This document shows, piece by piece, positions 51,500 to 61,021 of a DNA stretch of 64,000 bases. A program made the translations under genes and the position numbers. The DNA is from Sphingomonas taxi. GTDB taxonomy: Bacteria; Pseudomonadota; Alphaproteobacteria; Sphingomonadales; Sphingomonadaceae. The stretch spans positions 372,001-436,000 of the forward strand of contig QFQI01000001.1 of assembly GCA_003243195.1 (NCBI GenBank). The letters run 5' to 3'. The notes under the pieces were generated by a model. It was not told the origin of the DNA, did no database searches, and saw only the letters and a program-made list of their open reading frames with translations. Each line of letters opens with the position of its first letter. Position 1 is the first letter of the stretch.

Positions 51500-54172
51500 T
51501 CACCCCGAATTGCGCAGCGCGGTCGCGATGGCGTTGATCGACAGCAGGATGCCCTGCCGCACGCGCTCGTCGGCCTCGCCGGCGCGGTGGCGCTTCATCA
51601 GCTCGATCTGGAGCAGGTTGAGCGGCTCGATATACGGCAGCCGCAGCCGGATCGAGGCGTCGAGCGCCGGATGCTTCTCCAGCAGATGCGCCTGCCCGGT
51701 GATGTCGAGCAGCCCGTCATGCGTCTGCTGCCAGCCATCGCGGATCCGCCCGAACACATGGTCGCGCAGGCCCGCGTCCTCGACCAGCCCGGCGTAGCGC
51801 CCCGCGATCCCCATGTCCGACTTGGCGAGCACCATCTCCATGTTCGCCAGCGTCGCGGCGAACAACGGCCAGCCCTGCGCCATGTCCTTGAGCAGCGCGC
51901 GATCGTCGAACGCGGCGATCGCCTGACCCACGCCATACCAGCCCGGCAGCATCACGCGCGCCTGCGCCCAGCTGAACACCCACGGGATCGCGCGCAGATC
52001 CTCGATCGCGTCGGATTGCTTGCGGCTGGCCGGGCGGCTGCCGATCTTCAGCCCGGCGATCTCCGCGATCGGCGTCATCTGGCGGAAGAAGGTGCGGAAC
52101 CCCCCGGTTTCGTACACCAGCCCGCGATAGGCGCGGAACGCATCCTGCGACAATCGGTCCATCGCGGCGGCGAAGGTGGCATTCTCGCTGTTCGACAGCA
52201 CCTCCGGCTCCAGGCTGGCGAGCAGGGTGGCGGAGGCCATCGCTTCCAGATTGGTCGCGGCGCTCTCGCGCGTGCCGTATTTGCCCGCGATCACCTCGCC
52301 CTGTTCGGTGATGCGGATGCGGCCCTGCACGGTGCCGGGCGGCTGGGCGCGGATCGCCGCGAAGCTGCTGCCCCCGCCCCGCCCGACCGCGCCGCCGCGC
52401 CCGTGGAACAACTGCATCCCGACGCCGACCGCATCGAACACCGGCTTCAACGCGGTCGACGCCTTCGACAATTGCCACGTCGACGTCAGGTAACCGCCGT
52501 CCTTGTTGCTGTCGGAATAGCCGATCATCACTTCCTGGTGGCCGCGCGCGGCGGCGATGCCGCGCACCTCGGGAATGGAGAACCATTCGGCCATGATCGC
52601 GGGCGCCGCCTCCAGATCCTCGATCGTCTCGAACAGCGGCACCGCCATCACCGCCGCGGTGGCGGGATCGCCGGGGCGGTAGAGCCCGACTTCCTTGAGC
52701 AGCAGGTGCACCTCCAGCAGGTCGGACACCGACTTGGTCATCGACACGATATACTGGCGGATCGCCGCCGGACCGTAGGTGGCGTGCGCGGTGGCGGCCG
52801 CCTGCACGATCGCCAGTTCCCCGGTCGTCTCGTCCGAATAATCGGCGAAGCGCGTGGTCAGCGGGCGCGGCGTCGCCAGTTCCTGGCGCAGCAGCACGAC
52901 GCGCGCATCCTCGTCCAGCGCGGCATAATCGGCGCACACGCCCGCGACCTTCAGCATCTCCGCCACCACGCGTTCGTGCACCGCGCTGTTCTGGCGCAGG
53001 TCGAGCGTGGCGAGGTGGAAGCCGAACACGTCCACCGCGCGGATCAGCCGTCCGATCGCGCCGCCGCTGCCCAGCAGCCCGTCGCCGCCGGCCGACAGCG
53101 GGCGCGCGATCGTGATGAGGTCGGCGCGCAGCGCGGCGGGATCGGGATAGGCCTCGCCCGTCAGATGGCCAGGGCGCGGCGCGGGCTGGCCGGTCAGCTT
53201 CGCATAGGTCGCGGCGGTGCGCGCGTAGATCCCGGCCAGCGCGCGGCGGTACGGCTCGTCGCTGCGCGTCTCGGCGGTGTCGCCGCTCGCCTCCGCCAGC
53301 GCCAGCACCGCCGCGTCGACCCCGGCGTGATGCGCGGAGATCGACAGTTCCGCGCCCATCGCGTGCAATTGCTCCAGGTAGAAGCCGAGCACCGCCTGCG
53401 CCGCCTTGGCCAGCGCGGTGCGCAGCGATTCGGCGGTGACGAACGGATTGCCGTCCCGGTCGCCGCCGATCCAGCTTCCGGGGCGCAGGAAGGCCGGCAC
53501 GCGCCCGCCCAGCGCGCGGTCCCAGCGCTGGTACAGCGCCGGGATCACCGGCAGGAACACGTCGCGCAGGTAGCTGAGCGCGGTTTCCACCTCGTCCGCG
53601 ACGTACAGCCGTTCGCGGCGCAGCACGCGCGTCTGCCACAACAGCGCGACCTGCCGCACGATCGCCTCGTCGACCAGATCGCCGTCGGGGGTCGTCTCCG
53701 CGCCGCGATCGCGCATCGCCATCAACTGCGCGATGCGGTTGCGATGGTCGATCATGCTCTTGCGCCGCACCTCGGTGGGATGTGCGGTCAGCACCGGGGC
53801 GACCAGTGCATGCTCCAGCAGCTCGCGCACCCGCTCGCGCCCGATGCCCTCCGCTTCCAGCCGGGCGAGCGCGGCGGCGACATCGGCGCCTTCCTCCGCG
53901 GCGATCCCCTGCCGGTCCTCGGCGAGATTGGCGAGCATCGAGAACAGCATGAAGCCGCGCACGAAATCCAGCGTCTCGTCCAGGTCGAGCGCGCCCAGTT
54001 CGGCATCCGGCGACGCCTGATGGTTGCCGCGATGCCGCTCGACCGAGGCGGAGCGGATCGCCTCGGTCCGCTCGTACAGCGTCTCCCCGCCATAAGCGCG
54101 GATCACGTCGCCCAGCACGCGGCCGAGGAAGCGGACATCGGGATTGTTGGTGATCGGGGGCAGCGTGCTCAT
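51500..54172 (-). CDS. ppc: phosphoenolpyruvate carboxylase
   Basis: It carboxylates PEP to oxaloacetate, refilling the TCA cycle. The 890-residue product has the catalytic His in LTAHPTEVRRKSMI (about 154), GGDRDGNPFV near 260, and GYSDSNKDGGYLTSTWQLS and FHGRGGAVGRGGG near 555-600. The C-terminal end is ALRNSG, close to the usual MRNTG. The ATG 54172 (MSTLPPITNNPDVRFLG) begins at the family's usual point. An ABC or EF-hand neighbour gives no clue to regulation. Confidence 0.95.
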   Translation of the reverse strand: MSTLPPITNNPDVRFLGRVLGDVIRAYGGETLYERTEAIRSASVERHRGNHQASPDAELGALDLDETLDFVRGFMLFSMLANLAEDRQGIAAEEGADVAAALARLEAEGIGRERVRELLEHALVAPVLTAHPTEVRRKSMIDHRNRIAQLMAMRDRGAETTPDGDLVDEAIVRQVALLWQTRVLRRERLYVADEVETALSYLRDVFLPVIPALYQRWDRALGGRVPAFLRPGSWIGGDRDGNPFVTAESLRTALAKAAQAVLGFYLEQLHAMGAELSISAHHAGVDAAVLALAEASGDTAETRSDEPYRRALAGIYARTAATYAKLTGQPAPRPGHLTGEAYPDPAALRADLITIARPLSAGGDGLLGSGGAIGRLIRAVDVFGFHLATLDLRQNSAVHERVVAEMLKVAGVCADYAALDEDARVVLLRQELATPRPLTTRFADYSDETTGELAIVQAAATAHATYGPAAIRQYIVSMTKSVSDLLEVHLLLKEVGLYRPGDPATAAVMAVPLFETIEDLEAAPAIMAEWFSIPEVRGIAAARGHQEVMIGYSDSNKDGGYLTSTWQLSKASTALKPVFDAVGVGMQLFHGRGGAVGRGGGSSFAAIRAQPPGTVQGRIRITEQGEVIAGKYGTRESAATNLEAMASATLLASLEPEVLSNSENATFAAAMDRLSQDAFRAYRGLVYETGGFRTFFRQMTPIAEIAGLKIGSRPASRKQSDAIEDLRAIPWVFSWAQARVMLPGWYGVGQAIAAFDDRALLKDMAQGWPLFAATLANMEMVLAKSDMGIAGRYAGLVEDAGLRDHVFGRIRDGWQQTHDGLLDITGQAHLLEKHPALDASIRLRLPYIEPLNLLQIELMKRHRAGEADERVRQGILLSINAIATALRNSG

Positions 54173-54278
54173 GCGCCATTGCTGCGCTGCCGCACCGGGC
54201 GGGTCAACCGCTGTTTGCGGCTTCGTGTCGCCGCGGTGCAGCGTCATCGCGCGCCGGGCGCGGATGACGACGCCGGGA

Positions 54279-54704
54279 TCACCCCGCCGTGTTGGCGACC
54301 GGCTCCTCCGCCGGGGTCGGCAGGTCGAGTTCGTGCATCTCGCGCGCGCGTTCGCGTTCGTCGCTGGTGACAGTGCCGTCGTGGTTGATGTCCTGCCCGT
54401 CGAAGCGCTTCATCATCCAGGCGCTCCATTCCTCGTTGGAGATCGCGCCGTTCCCGTCGCGGTCGATCGCGTCGAAGCGCGACGCGAGCCGCCGGGGAAC
54501 TTCGTTGCGGGTCAGCCGGTCGTCATGGTTGACGTCCAGCCGGCGGAAGCGGCGCTCCACCACCCCGCCGAAGTCGAGCCGCGACATCACGAACGGCGGG
54601 ACGTAATTGGCCAGCGTCGCCTGCTGTTCGGCATTCTGCTCGCCGTCGCGCGCCGAACATGCGGCGAGCGCCAGCGCGCCCGCGATCACCATCTTTACCC
54701 GCAT
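54279..54704 (-). CDS. EF-hand calcium-binding lipoprotein
   Basis: The 141-residue product has a lipobox (ALALAACSARDG), so it is a lipoprotein exported to the membrane. Three EF-hand loops are visible: DVNHDDRLTRNE, DRDGNGAISNEE and DINHDGTVTSDE, each with Asp/Asn calcium ligands. It may be a calcium sensor or buffer in the periplasm. The in-frame TTG at 54725 would add seven residues and overlap the HNH stop; ATG 54704 is a little far from its ribosome site. Confidence 0.8.
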   Translation of the reverse strand: MRVKMVIAGALALAACSARDGEQNAEQQATLANYVPPFVMSRLDFGGVVERRFRRLDVNHDDRLTRNEVPRRLASRFDAIDRDGNGAISNEEWSAWMMKRFDGQDINHDGTVTSDERERAREMHELDLPTPAEEPVANTAG

Positions 54705-54721
54705 GTCCGTCGCATACTCCC

Positions 54722-55291
54722 TCAAGCGTCCAGCTCAACATCCCAGTAGAGCCAGTCGTGCCACGTCTCATGCAGATAATTGGGCGGAAAGCGACGGCCA
54801 TGTTCCTGCAACTGCCAACTGGTGGGCCGGATCGGCTCCAGCGCCAGCGGCATCGCCGCCTGCCGCGGCGTCCGTCCGCCCTTCTTCAGGTTGCACGGCG
54901 CGCAGGCGGTGACGACATTCTCCCACGTCGTGCGCCCGCCCTGCGCGCGCGGCACCACATGGTCGAACGTCAGGTCGCGGACGTGGCTGCCGCAATATTG
55001 GCAGGCGAAGGTATCGCGCAGGAACAGGTTGAAGCGCGTGAAGGCGGGAAATTGCGACGGCCGCACGAACTGCCGCAGCGCGATCACCGACGGCAGCCGC
55101 ATCGTGCAGGTCGGGCTGTGCACCTCGCGCTCGTAATGCGCGACGATGTCGACGCGTTCGAGGAACACCGCCTTGATCGCGGTCTGCCACGGCCAGATGC
55201 TCAGCGGATAATAGGACAGCGGCGTGTAATCGGCGTTGAGCACCAGGGTCGGACAGGAGTCCGGGTGCCGCATCAGGTCGGGATGGAACAC
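54722..55291 (-). CDS. HNH endonuclease
   Basis: The 189-residue product has the McrA-type HNH motif: ACQYCGSHVRDLTFDHVVPR, with further Cys in ACAPCNLKKGGRTP. An N-terminal segment, LVLNADYTPLSYYPLSIWPW, is typical of the standalone family found near housekeeping genes. It cuts or repairs DNA; the true role is unknown. The GTG 55291 has a G-rich site upstream; ATG 55273 is an alternative. It is divergent from aminopeptidase P. Confidence 0.9.
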   Translation of the reverse strand: MFHPDLMRHPDSCPTLVLNADYTPLSYYPLSIWPWQTAIKAVFLERVDIVAHYEREVHSPTCTMRLPSVIALRQFVRPSQFPAFTRFNLFLRDTFACQYCGSHVRDLTFDHVVPRAQGGRTTWENVVTACAPCNLKKGGRTPRQAAMPLALEPIRPTSWQLQEHGRRFPPNYLHETWHDWLYWDVELDA

Positions 55292-55447
55292 GTCAGGACG
55301 TCCCCCTTACCTTTACTGGTCGTGCCGCGTGCTTTCGGCCTGCGACGTGACGCCATGATGACAGGGCCGGTCGCCGGCTTCAAGAGTCGGCCGAACCGCA
55401 CGCCCGCGGGGATGACGCCACGGCCGCCATGTGGCACCTGTCCGCGC

Positions 55448-57244
55448 ATGACCGACGCCAACCCCCTCGCCCTGCTGCGCGCGCAGCTCGCCACCGACGC
55501 GCTCGACGGCTTCGTGGTGCCGCTGACCGACGAACATATGAGCGAATATGTCGGCGGCTATGCGCAGCGGCTGGCGTGGCTGACCGGGTTCGGCGGATCG
55601 GCGGGCAGCGCGGCGGTGCTGGCGGACAAGGCCGCGATCTTCACCGACGGCCGCTACACGATCCAGGTGCGCGAACAGGTCGCGGGCGACGCCTGGGACT
55701 ATGTGTCGGTGCCCGAACACAGCGTCGCGGGCTGGCTGGCCGAACATGCGCCCGCCGGCGCGCGGATCGGCTATGACCCGTGGCTGCACACCCGCGCCTG
55801 GGTGGAGGAGACGCGCGCCGTGCTCGCCGCGCGTGACGTGACGCTGGTGCCGGTCGACGCGAACCCGGTCGACGCGGTGTGGCACGACCGCCCCGCCCCG
55901 TCGCCGGCGGTGATGACGGTGCAGCCCGACGCGCTGGCCGGTGCCTCCTCCCCCGCCAAGCGCGGCGCGGTCGCGGACTGGCTGGCGGCGCAGCGCGCGG
56001 ACGCGCTGGTGGTGCCGGCGCTCGACTCGATCGCGTGGCTGCTCAACCTGCGCGGCGGCGACGTGGCGCGCACGCCGGTCGCGCTATGCTATGCGATCGT
56101 CCATGCCGACGGCACCGCCGACCTGTTCGTCGCCCCCGAAAAGGTCACGCCGGCCGTGCGCGAGCAGCTCGGCAACGCGGTACGGCTCCACGATCGCGCC
56201 GCCTTCGCGCCCGCGCTGCGTGGCTTCGCGGGCCGGCGCGTCGCGATCGACCCGGCGCTGGCCGTGGCGGCGATCTTCGATGGGGTGGAGGCGGGCGGCG
56301 GCACCGCGCTGCCGCTGCGCGACCCCACGATCGTGGCGAAGGCGTGCAAGAACCCGGTCGAGATCGCCGGCCACCGCGCCGCCTCATTGCGCGACGGCGC
56401 CGCGCTCACCCGCTTCCTGCGCTGGGTGGCGGAGGAAGCGCCGCGCGGCGGGCAGACCGAACTGTCGGCCGCCGCGCGATTGCTGCGCTTCCGCGAGGAG
56501 ACCGGCGTGCTGCGCGACCTGTCGTTCGACACGATCTCCGCGACCGGGCCGAACGGCGCGCTGCCGCACTACCACGCCACCGAACGGTCGAACCGCGCGA
56601 TCGCGCCGGGGCAGCTCTACCTGATCGATTCCGGCGGCCAGTATCAGGACGGCACCACCGACGTCACGCGCGTGGTGCCGGTCGGCACGCCCACGCCCGA
56701 GATGCGCGACCGCTTCACGCGCGTGCTGAAGGGACATATCGCGCTCGCCACCGCCCTTTTTCCGCACGGCACCACCGGCGCGCAGCTCGACGCGCTGGCG
56801 CGCGCGCCGTTATGGGCGGCCGGGCTGGATTACGCGCACGGCACCGGCCACGGCGTCGGCAGCTTCCTGTCGGTGCACGAGGGACCGGCGCGGATCGCCA
56901 AGCCCGGCTATCCCGGCAGCGGCCCGTCCGAGCCGCTGCGCCCCGGCATGATCCTGTCCAACGAACCGGGTTACTACAAGGCCGGCGAATATGGCATCCG
57001 TATCGAGAACCTGTTGCTGGTCGTCCCGCGCGACGTGCCCGGCGGCGAGGCGGAGATGCTGGCGTTCGAGACGCTGACGCTCGCCCCGATCGACCGCGAC
57101 CTGATCGACCCGGCGCTGCTGGACGCGGCGGAGGCGGCGTGGGTGGACGCCTATCACGCCCGCGTGCTGCGCGAGCTCGGCCCGTTGCTGGGCGCCGACG
57201 ACGCGGCCTGGCTGGCCGCGCGCTGCGCGCCGCTGCCGCGCTGA
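55448..57244 (+). CDS. Xaa-Pro aminopeptidase (APP, M24B, three-domain type)
   Basis: The 598-residue product has two N-terminal creatinase-like domains (VVPLTDEHMSEYVGGYAQRL, then VVPALDSIAWLLNLRGGDV) and a C-terminal pita-bread metallopeptidase domain. Metal ligands are Asp in LIDSGGQYQDGTTDVTR, His in GTGHGVGSFLSVHEGP and Glu in ILSNEPGYY with the last Glu in YGIRIENLLLV. Length and order match eukaryote-like APP1. ATG 55448 sits at the family's usual start. It removes N-terminal residues before proline. Confidence 0.93.
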   Translation: MTDANPLALLRAQLATDALDGFVVPLTDEHMSEYVGGYAQRLAWLTGFGGSAGSAAVLADKAAIFTDGRYTIQVREQVAGDAWDYVSVPEHSVAGWLAEHAPAGARIGYDPWLHTRAWVEETRAVLAARDVTLVPVDANPVDAVWHDRPAPSPAVMTVQPDALAGASSPAKRGAVADWLAAQRADALVVPALDSIAWLLNLRGGDVARTPVALCYAIVHADGTADLFVAPEKVTPAVREQLGNAVRLHDRAAFAPALRGFAGRRVAIDPALAVAAIFDGVEAGGGTALPLRDPTIVAKACKNPVEIAGHRAASLRDGAALTRFLRWVAEEAPRGGQTELSAAARLLRFREETGVLRDLSFDTISATGPNGALPHYHATERSNRAIAPGQLYLIDSGGQYQDGTTDVTRVVPVGTPTPEMRDRFTRVLKGHIALATALFPHGTTGAQLDALARAPLWAAGLDYAHGTGHGVGSFLSVHEGPARIAKPGYPGSGPSEPLRPGMILSNEPGYYKAGEYGIRIENLLLVVPRDVPGGEAEMLAFETLTLAPIDRDLIDPALLDAAEAAWVDAYHARVLRELGPLLGADDAAWLAARCAPLPR

Positions 57245-57248
57245 CCCG

Positions 57249-57380
57249 TCAGTCGTCGGCCGGCGCCGGCGACGCCGGGGGCGCGTCGTCGGCGACCGCC
57301 CGCGCGCGCGCCTTGCGGCGGCGCAGGTTGGCCCGTAGCTGCGCGGCCAGTCGCGCGGCGCGTTCGTCCTGTTCGCTCAT
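57249..57380 (-). CDS. 43-residue basic protein
   Basis: An open frame from ATG 57380 to TGA 57251-57249 encodes MSEQDERAARLAAQLRANL, then RRRKARARA, ending in an Asp/Pro/Ala-rich tail. This helical, Arg-rich opening is one I associate with short sphingomonad proteins. It converges on aminopeptidase P and lies just upstream of the tRNA-Thr promoter. No domain can be named. Confidence 0.6.
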   Translation of the reverse strand: MSEQDERAARLAAQLRANLRRRKARARAVADDAPPASPAPADD

Positions 57381-57411
57381 CGCGAATATCCGCTAGCGCC
57401 GCCGTTCGGCC

Positions 57412-57440
57412 TTGACAATCACGGCGGCGTCGGCTCTTAG
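57412..57440 (+). promoter_or_regulatory. likely promoter of tRNA-Thr
   Basis: TTGACA at 57412-57417 is a perfect -35 box. A poor TCTTAG at 57435-57440 with 17-bp spacing could be the -10. The tRNA begins 28 bases further on. The -35 match and position make this the tRNA promoter. Confidence 0.65.
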
Positions 57441-57468
57441 GCCCGCTCCCGCCGACGACGTGGGAAGT

Positions 57469-57543
<75 letters not shown>

Positions 57544-57709
57544 TCCTCCAGGGTCGAAGCCGGCTTTTCCGGGGCAGGCACCGCGACGCTCGACGTGGCG
57601 CACGCGATGCTTCGGTCCGCCCGCCCCCTGAACCACGTCCGCTTCATCGGCAAACCGCCGGCATCGCCGCTGACATGCCCCGACGTCCTCCGGAGGCGAG
57701 GCGGCTGGA

Positions 57710-59032
57710 TTACTCCACCGCGTCGGCGGCCGGGCGCTTGCCGGTGCTGACCCAGCCGTGGAGCGCGGTCCACGCCGCCCTGGTCTGCGCCGGCGTGAAG
57801 CCACAATGCGTATAGGCTTCGACCCCGCCGAAGGGGAGCGGTGCGCGCAGCGGTGCCACCGGATATTCGGCAAGCCGCGCGTTCCGGCCGACTTTGGCCA
57901 CCGTCGCCTTGAACCCGGTTTCCTGCGCATAGGGAACCAGCGAGTCGATGGTGTTGTGCATCGTGACCAACGGCGCGGAGATCCGCCCCGTCGCCTCATG
58001 CCAGCGCGTCAGGTAATCGAGCGCCCGGGGCGAGGCCGTGATCCGCTGGATGTTCCTGTTGAGCGCGGCTGCCTCGGCGGGGGTCAATGTCGGGCTCGCA
58101 TACACCTTTGCGGTGTTGCCATAGGGCTGGCCGCCGGCCGTGGCGACGATGTCGTCCGCGCCCAGCGCCGCGGTCACCAGCGGAAAGGCGAGCGCGCCGG
58201 GATCATTCGAGAAGCCGCCGATCGCGGCGACCTGCGCCACGATGCGCGCTTCGCGGCCGCCCGGCGCCTTCTGCGCCGCAGCCCAGAGCGCCAGCACGGG
58301 CGTCGCGACCCGGGCGAGCTGTGCCCAGACATATTGCTTCGGATCGCCGGCATAGCCTGCGGGGGGAACCGGGGAAATGGCGGAACGGCGGATGTCCTGC
58401 GTGCCCGGAAGCGCGTAGGGCGTGCCGGCGGTCAGGACGTTGTACGCGGCGCGCATGTCGTAGAGCTGGCCGAGCAACGTCTTCCAGCTGCTGACGACGC
58501 CGCAGCGGGCGAGTCCGCCGGCGAACGCGCCGGGATAGGTTTCGAGCAGCGTCACGACGATGCCGCCGCCCATGGAGTCGCCGGCGGCGTAGACGCGGGT
58601 GGCGCCCAGCGCGACGAGGAAATCGCGCAACCGCTTCGTGCTGCGGGTGCCCGCCTCGACGCCCAGACCATCCTTGCCATAGGCGCTGTGTCCGGCGGCG
58701 ACGCCGTCCTGATAGGCGAGCGCGATGAGGCCGCCGCCGGTCTTTTCCGCGACCGGATCCGCGGCGACCGCGACCGGCGTTCCGGGCGTGGAATATCCGT
58801 GCGCATAGACCAGCGCCTCGCCCTTCCACCCCCGCGGGATCGCGACTGCGAACTGATCGCCCGACAGCTTTCCGCCCAGCGTGACCCCGCCGTCGGGCGC
58901 CGGCGCCGTGGTCACCTCGGTGGCGCCGATCCGCTTCGCCTTTTCCGTGAGCACGATGTCGGCGGTCTGCGCGGACGCGGCGCCGTGGAGTGACGTGGTG
59001 GCGGCCAGCATCAGGAACAGGGAGCGGATCAT
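57710..59032 (-). CDS. secreted alpha/beta hydrolase (1)
   Basis: The 440-residue product has a signal peptide (RSLFLMLAATTSLHGAASAQ) and the nucleophile motif GDSMGGG near 150. The oxyanion-like HGY is in VYAHGYSTPGTPVAVAADP. The likely catalytic Asp is in MHNTIDSLVPYAQE, and the His lies in AYTHCGFTPAQTRAAW. It is paralogous to the gene at 62327 (the same THCGFTP and the -YALPG- segment). It is last in the minus-strand operon and starts one base after the preceding stop. Probably an esterase acting on a phenolic or sugar ester. Confidence 0.85.
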   Translation of the reverse strand: MIRSLFLMLAATTSLHGAASAQTADIVLTEKAKRIGATEVTTAPAPDGGVTLGGKLSGDQFAVAIPRGWKGEALVYAHGYSTPGTPVAVAADPVAEKTGGGLIALAYQDGVAAGHSAYGKDGLGVEAGTRSTKRLRDFLVALGATRVYAAGDSMGGGIVVTLLETYPGAFAGGLARCGVVSSWKTLLGQLYDMRAAYNVLTAGTPYALPGTQDIRRSAISPVPPAGYAGDPKQYVWAQLARVATPVLALWAAAQKAPGGREARIVAQVAAIGGFSNDPGALAFPLVTAALGADDIVATAGGQPYGNTAKVYASPTLTPAEAAALNRNIQRITASPRALDYLTRWHEATGRISAPLVTMHNTIDSLVPYAQETGFKATVAKVGRNARLAEYPVAPLRAPLPFGGVEAYTHCGFTPAQTRAAWTALHGWVSTGKRPAADAVE

Positions 59033-59033
59033 C

Positions 59034-60083
59034 TCATTTCCTCCGGGGGCCGGGAACCCGGCCGAGATGGGTGTCGAAGAAGCGGGCGATGGCGGCGAAC
59101 GTCTCGGTCGATTCCGGCATGTCGGGCCACATGAAGAAGGCGTGCGGCAGCCCGTCGAACAGTTGCAGCTCGCTGCGCACCCCGGCGTCGGCGAGGCGTC
59201 GGTGCGCGAGCGTCAGCGCGCTGACCGCAAAGTCCCGCCCGCCCGCCAGCAGCAGGGTCGGCGGCATCGCGCGGGTCTCCGCGGCGTTGCCCAGCGGGTA
59301 GGCGAGCGGGTCGTCCTTGGGCACGCCATCCATGTACGTGACGGGCAGCGTCGGCGGCAGTGCCGCCACCGCCGGCGGTGCGTTGCCCGCGAGCGCCGGC
59401 GCGAGATAGGGGCTGTCGCCGGAATAAGGCGCCCCGGTGCCGCAGAAGGTGCCGATCGCGCCGGGCCGGGGCAGGCCGTGCCTGCGGATCCAGGCGGTCG
59501 CCTGTGCGGTGATGACGCCGCCGGCCGAGCAACCGTAGATGCCGATGTTGCCGGCGGGATAGCGCTGGAGGAGCGCGCGATAGACGGCGGTCACGTCCTC
59601 GGACGCGGCGGGATAACGATGTTCGGGCGCTAGGCGGTAGTCGACGGTGACGACCCGGATCCGCATCGTCGCGGCGATCGGGATCGCCTCCACCAGCGCG
59701 CCGCTGCCCGCCCCCCACATGAAGGCGCCGCCATGGACGTTGATGAGGACGCGATCGGCATTCGCCGGCGCGACGCCGTCGACCGGATCCACCACCTCGA
59801 CGCCGACCGCCCCGATCGTTTCATGCCGTTCGGTGGTGCGATAGGCACGGTGCATCTCGGCGAGCCGCCGGTCGTTCCATTCCTTGTAGAAGGCCCGCTG
59901 TTTGGCGACGTCGCCGGCGATCTCCCGGGGCGCCGTCTCGGCCTTCATCCGCTCCAGTATCGCCCGCGCCTGTGCGCTGAGCTGGTTGGAGGGCGGCAGC
60001 GTGAAGGCGGGCACCGCCGTCTGTTGGGCGATGGACGGCGTTGCCAGTGCGAATGCGAGGACGAGCAGGGCGGCAGGTTTCAT
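59034..60083 (-). CDS. secreted HSL-type esterase (1)
   Basis: The 349-residue product has a signal peptide (KPAALLVLAFALATPSIAQQ). The hormone-sensitive-lipase motif HGGAFMWGAGSG holds the oxyanion hole, and the nucleophile Ser lies in GCSAGGVITAQ. The acid/base residues are in AGGRDFAVSAL and the His in DGLPHAFFMW. It should deacylate small esters outside the cytoplasm. The ATG overlaps the previous stop (ATGA). A near paralogue follows at 60080. Confidence 0.9.
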   Translation of the reverse strand: MKPAALLVLAFALATPSIAQQTAVPAFTLPPSNQLSAQARAILERMKAETAPREIAGDVAKQRAFYKEWNDRRLAEMHRAYRTTERHETIGAVGVEVVDPVDGVAPANADRVLINVHGGAFMWGAGSGALVEAIPIAATMRIRVVTVDYRLAPEHRYPAASEDVTAVYRALLQRYPAGNIGIYGCSAGGVITAQATAWIRRHGLPRPGAIGTFCGTGAPYSGDSPYLAPALAGNAPPAVAALPPTLPVTYMDGVPKDDPLAYPLGNAAETRAMPPTLLLAGGRDFAVSALTLAHRRLADAGVRSELQLFDGLPHAFFMWPDMPESTETFAAIARFFDTHLGRVPGPRRK

Positions 60084-61021
60084 CGGCGAGGCTCCAGATG
60101 GCGCGTCAGGAAGCGCGTCATGGTGGCGAAGGCGGCATCGCTTTCGGGCGCCTCGATATAGCTCCAGAAGGCGTGCGGCAGCCCGTCGTAGACGACGAGC
60201 CGGGCGTCGCCACCCGCATCGTCCACGGCGCGGCAGAAGCTGGCGGTGGCGCTGAGCAGGACGTCGCGGCTGCTGCTGAGGCACAGCGTCGGCGGCCAGC
60301 CCGCGAGCGATCCGCGCGCAGGCGAGACCGCCGGATCGGCTGGCGCCCGGCCCGGTGCGTAGAGACCGGCCAGCGCCGTCGCGGCGGCGGCGCCATCGCG
60401 CAGGAACAGCGCGGCGCTGTCGCCCGGCGTGGCAAGGTCGGCGCTGCCCGAGAAGAACCCGAGCGCGGCCGGCAGCGGCAGATGCTCGACCCGCAGCCGC
60501 GCGACCAGCTCGGCCGACAGGATCGCGCCCGCCGATGTGCCGTACAGCAGGATCCGCCGGTTCGGCCGTTCGCGGAGCAGCGCGCGGTAGACGTTCAGCG
60601 CATCGTCCACCGCCGTCGGGAAGCGGTGCTCCGGCGACAGGCGATAGCGCACGGCGACCACGCGTTGGCCGGTGAGCGCGGCGACCGGCACGTTCTCGGT
60701 GATCGATCCGGAATCGACCACGAACCCGCCGCCGTGCAGATTGAGGAGGACGGCGTCGTCACGCGGGGACCGGCGCGGAACGAACTCGCGCACCGGCACC
60801 CCGGCGATCACGCCCTCGCGCATCGTCACGCCGTAGCGCGCGCGCTGGCGGGCGCCGATCTCCTGCTGGATGGCGTCGGCCCGCGCCCGCCGCTCCGCCA
60901 TCGCCGGGCCGGCGGCCGGCCGTGCGGCGTCGGCGGCCAACCCCGCCTTCGCCTGCGCCGACACGGTATCGGGAAGCGGCGCCGTCATCAGTTGCAGCAG
61001 CGCGGCCCACACCAGGCTCAT
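60080..61021 (-). CDS. HSL-type esterase (2)
   Basis: The 313-residue product has the same layout as its neighbour: LNLHGGGFVVDSGSITENVP, nucleophile in YGTSAGAILSAELV, acid in SSSRDVLLSATA and His in DGLPHAFWSYIE. The N-terminus (SLVWAALLQLMTAPLPDTVSA) is weakly hydrophobic and could be a signal peptide. Its ATG overlaps the GH1 stop (ATGA). It probably works with the other esterase on the same substrate family. Confidence 0.9.
   Translation of the reverse strand: MSLVWAALLQLMTAPLPDTVSAQAKAGLAADAARPAAGPAMAERRARADAIQQEIGARQRARYGVTMREGVIAGVPVREFVPRRSPRDDAVLLNLHGGGFVVDSGSITENVPVAALTGQRVVAVRYRLSPEHRFPTAVDDALNVYRALLRERPNRRILLYGTSAGAILSAELVARLRVEHLPLPAALGFFSGSADLATPGDSAALFLRDGAAAATALAGLYAPGRAPADPAVSPARGSLAGWPPTLCLSSSRDVLLSATASFCRAVDDAGGDARLVVYDGLPHAFWSYIEAPESDAAFATMTRFLTRHLEPRR

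Noticed and set aside
51587..54370. 927-residue frame antisense to ppc
   Set aside because: It is a shadow of ppc, whose catalytic motifs are intact on the minus strand.
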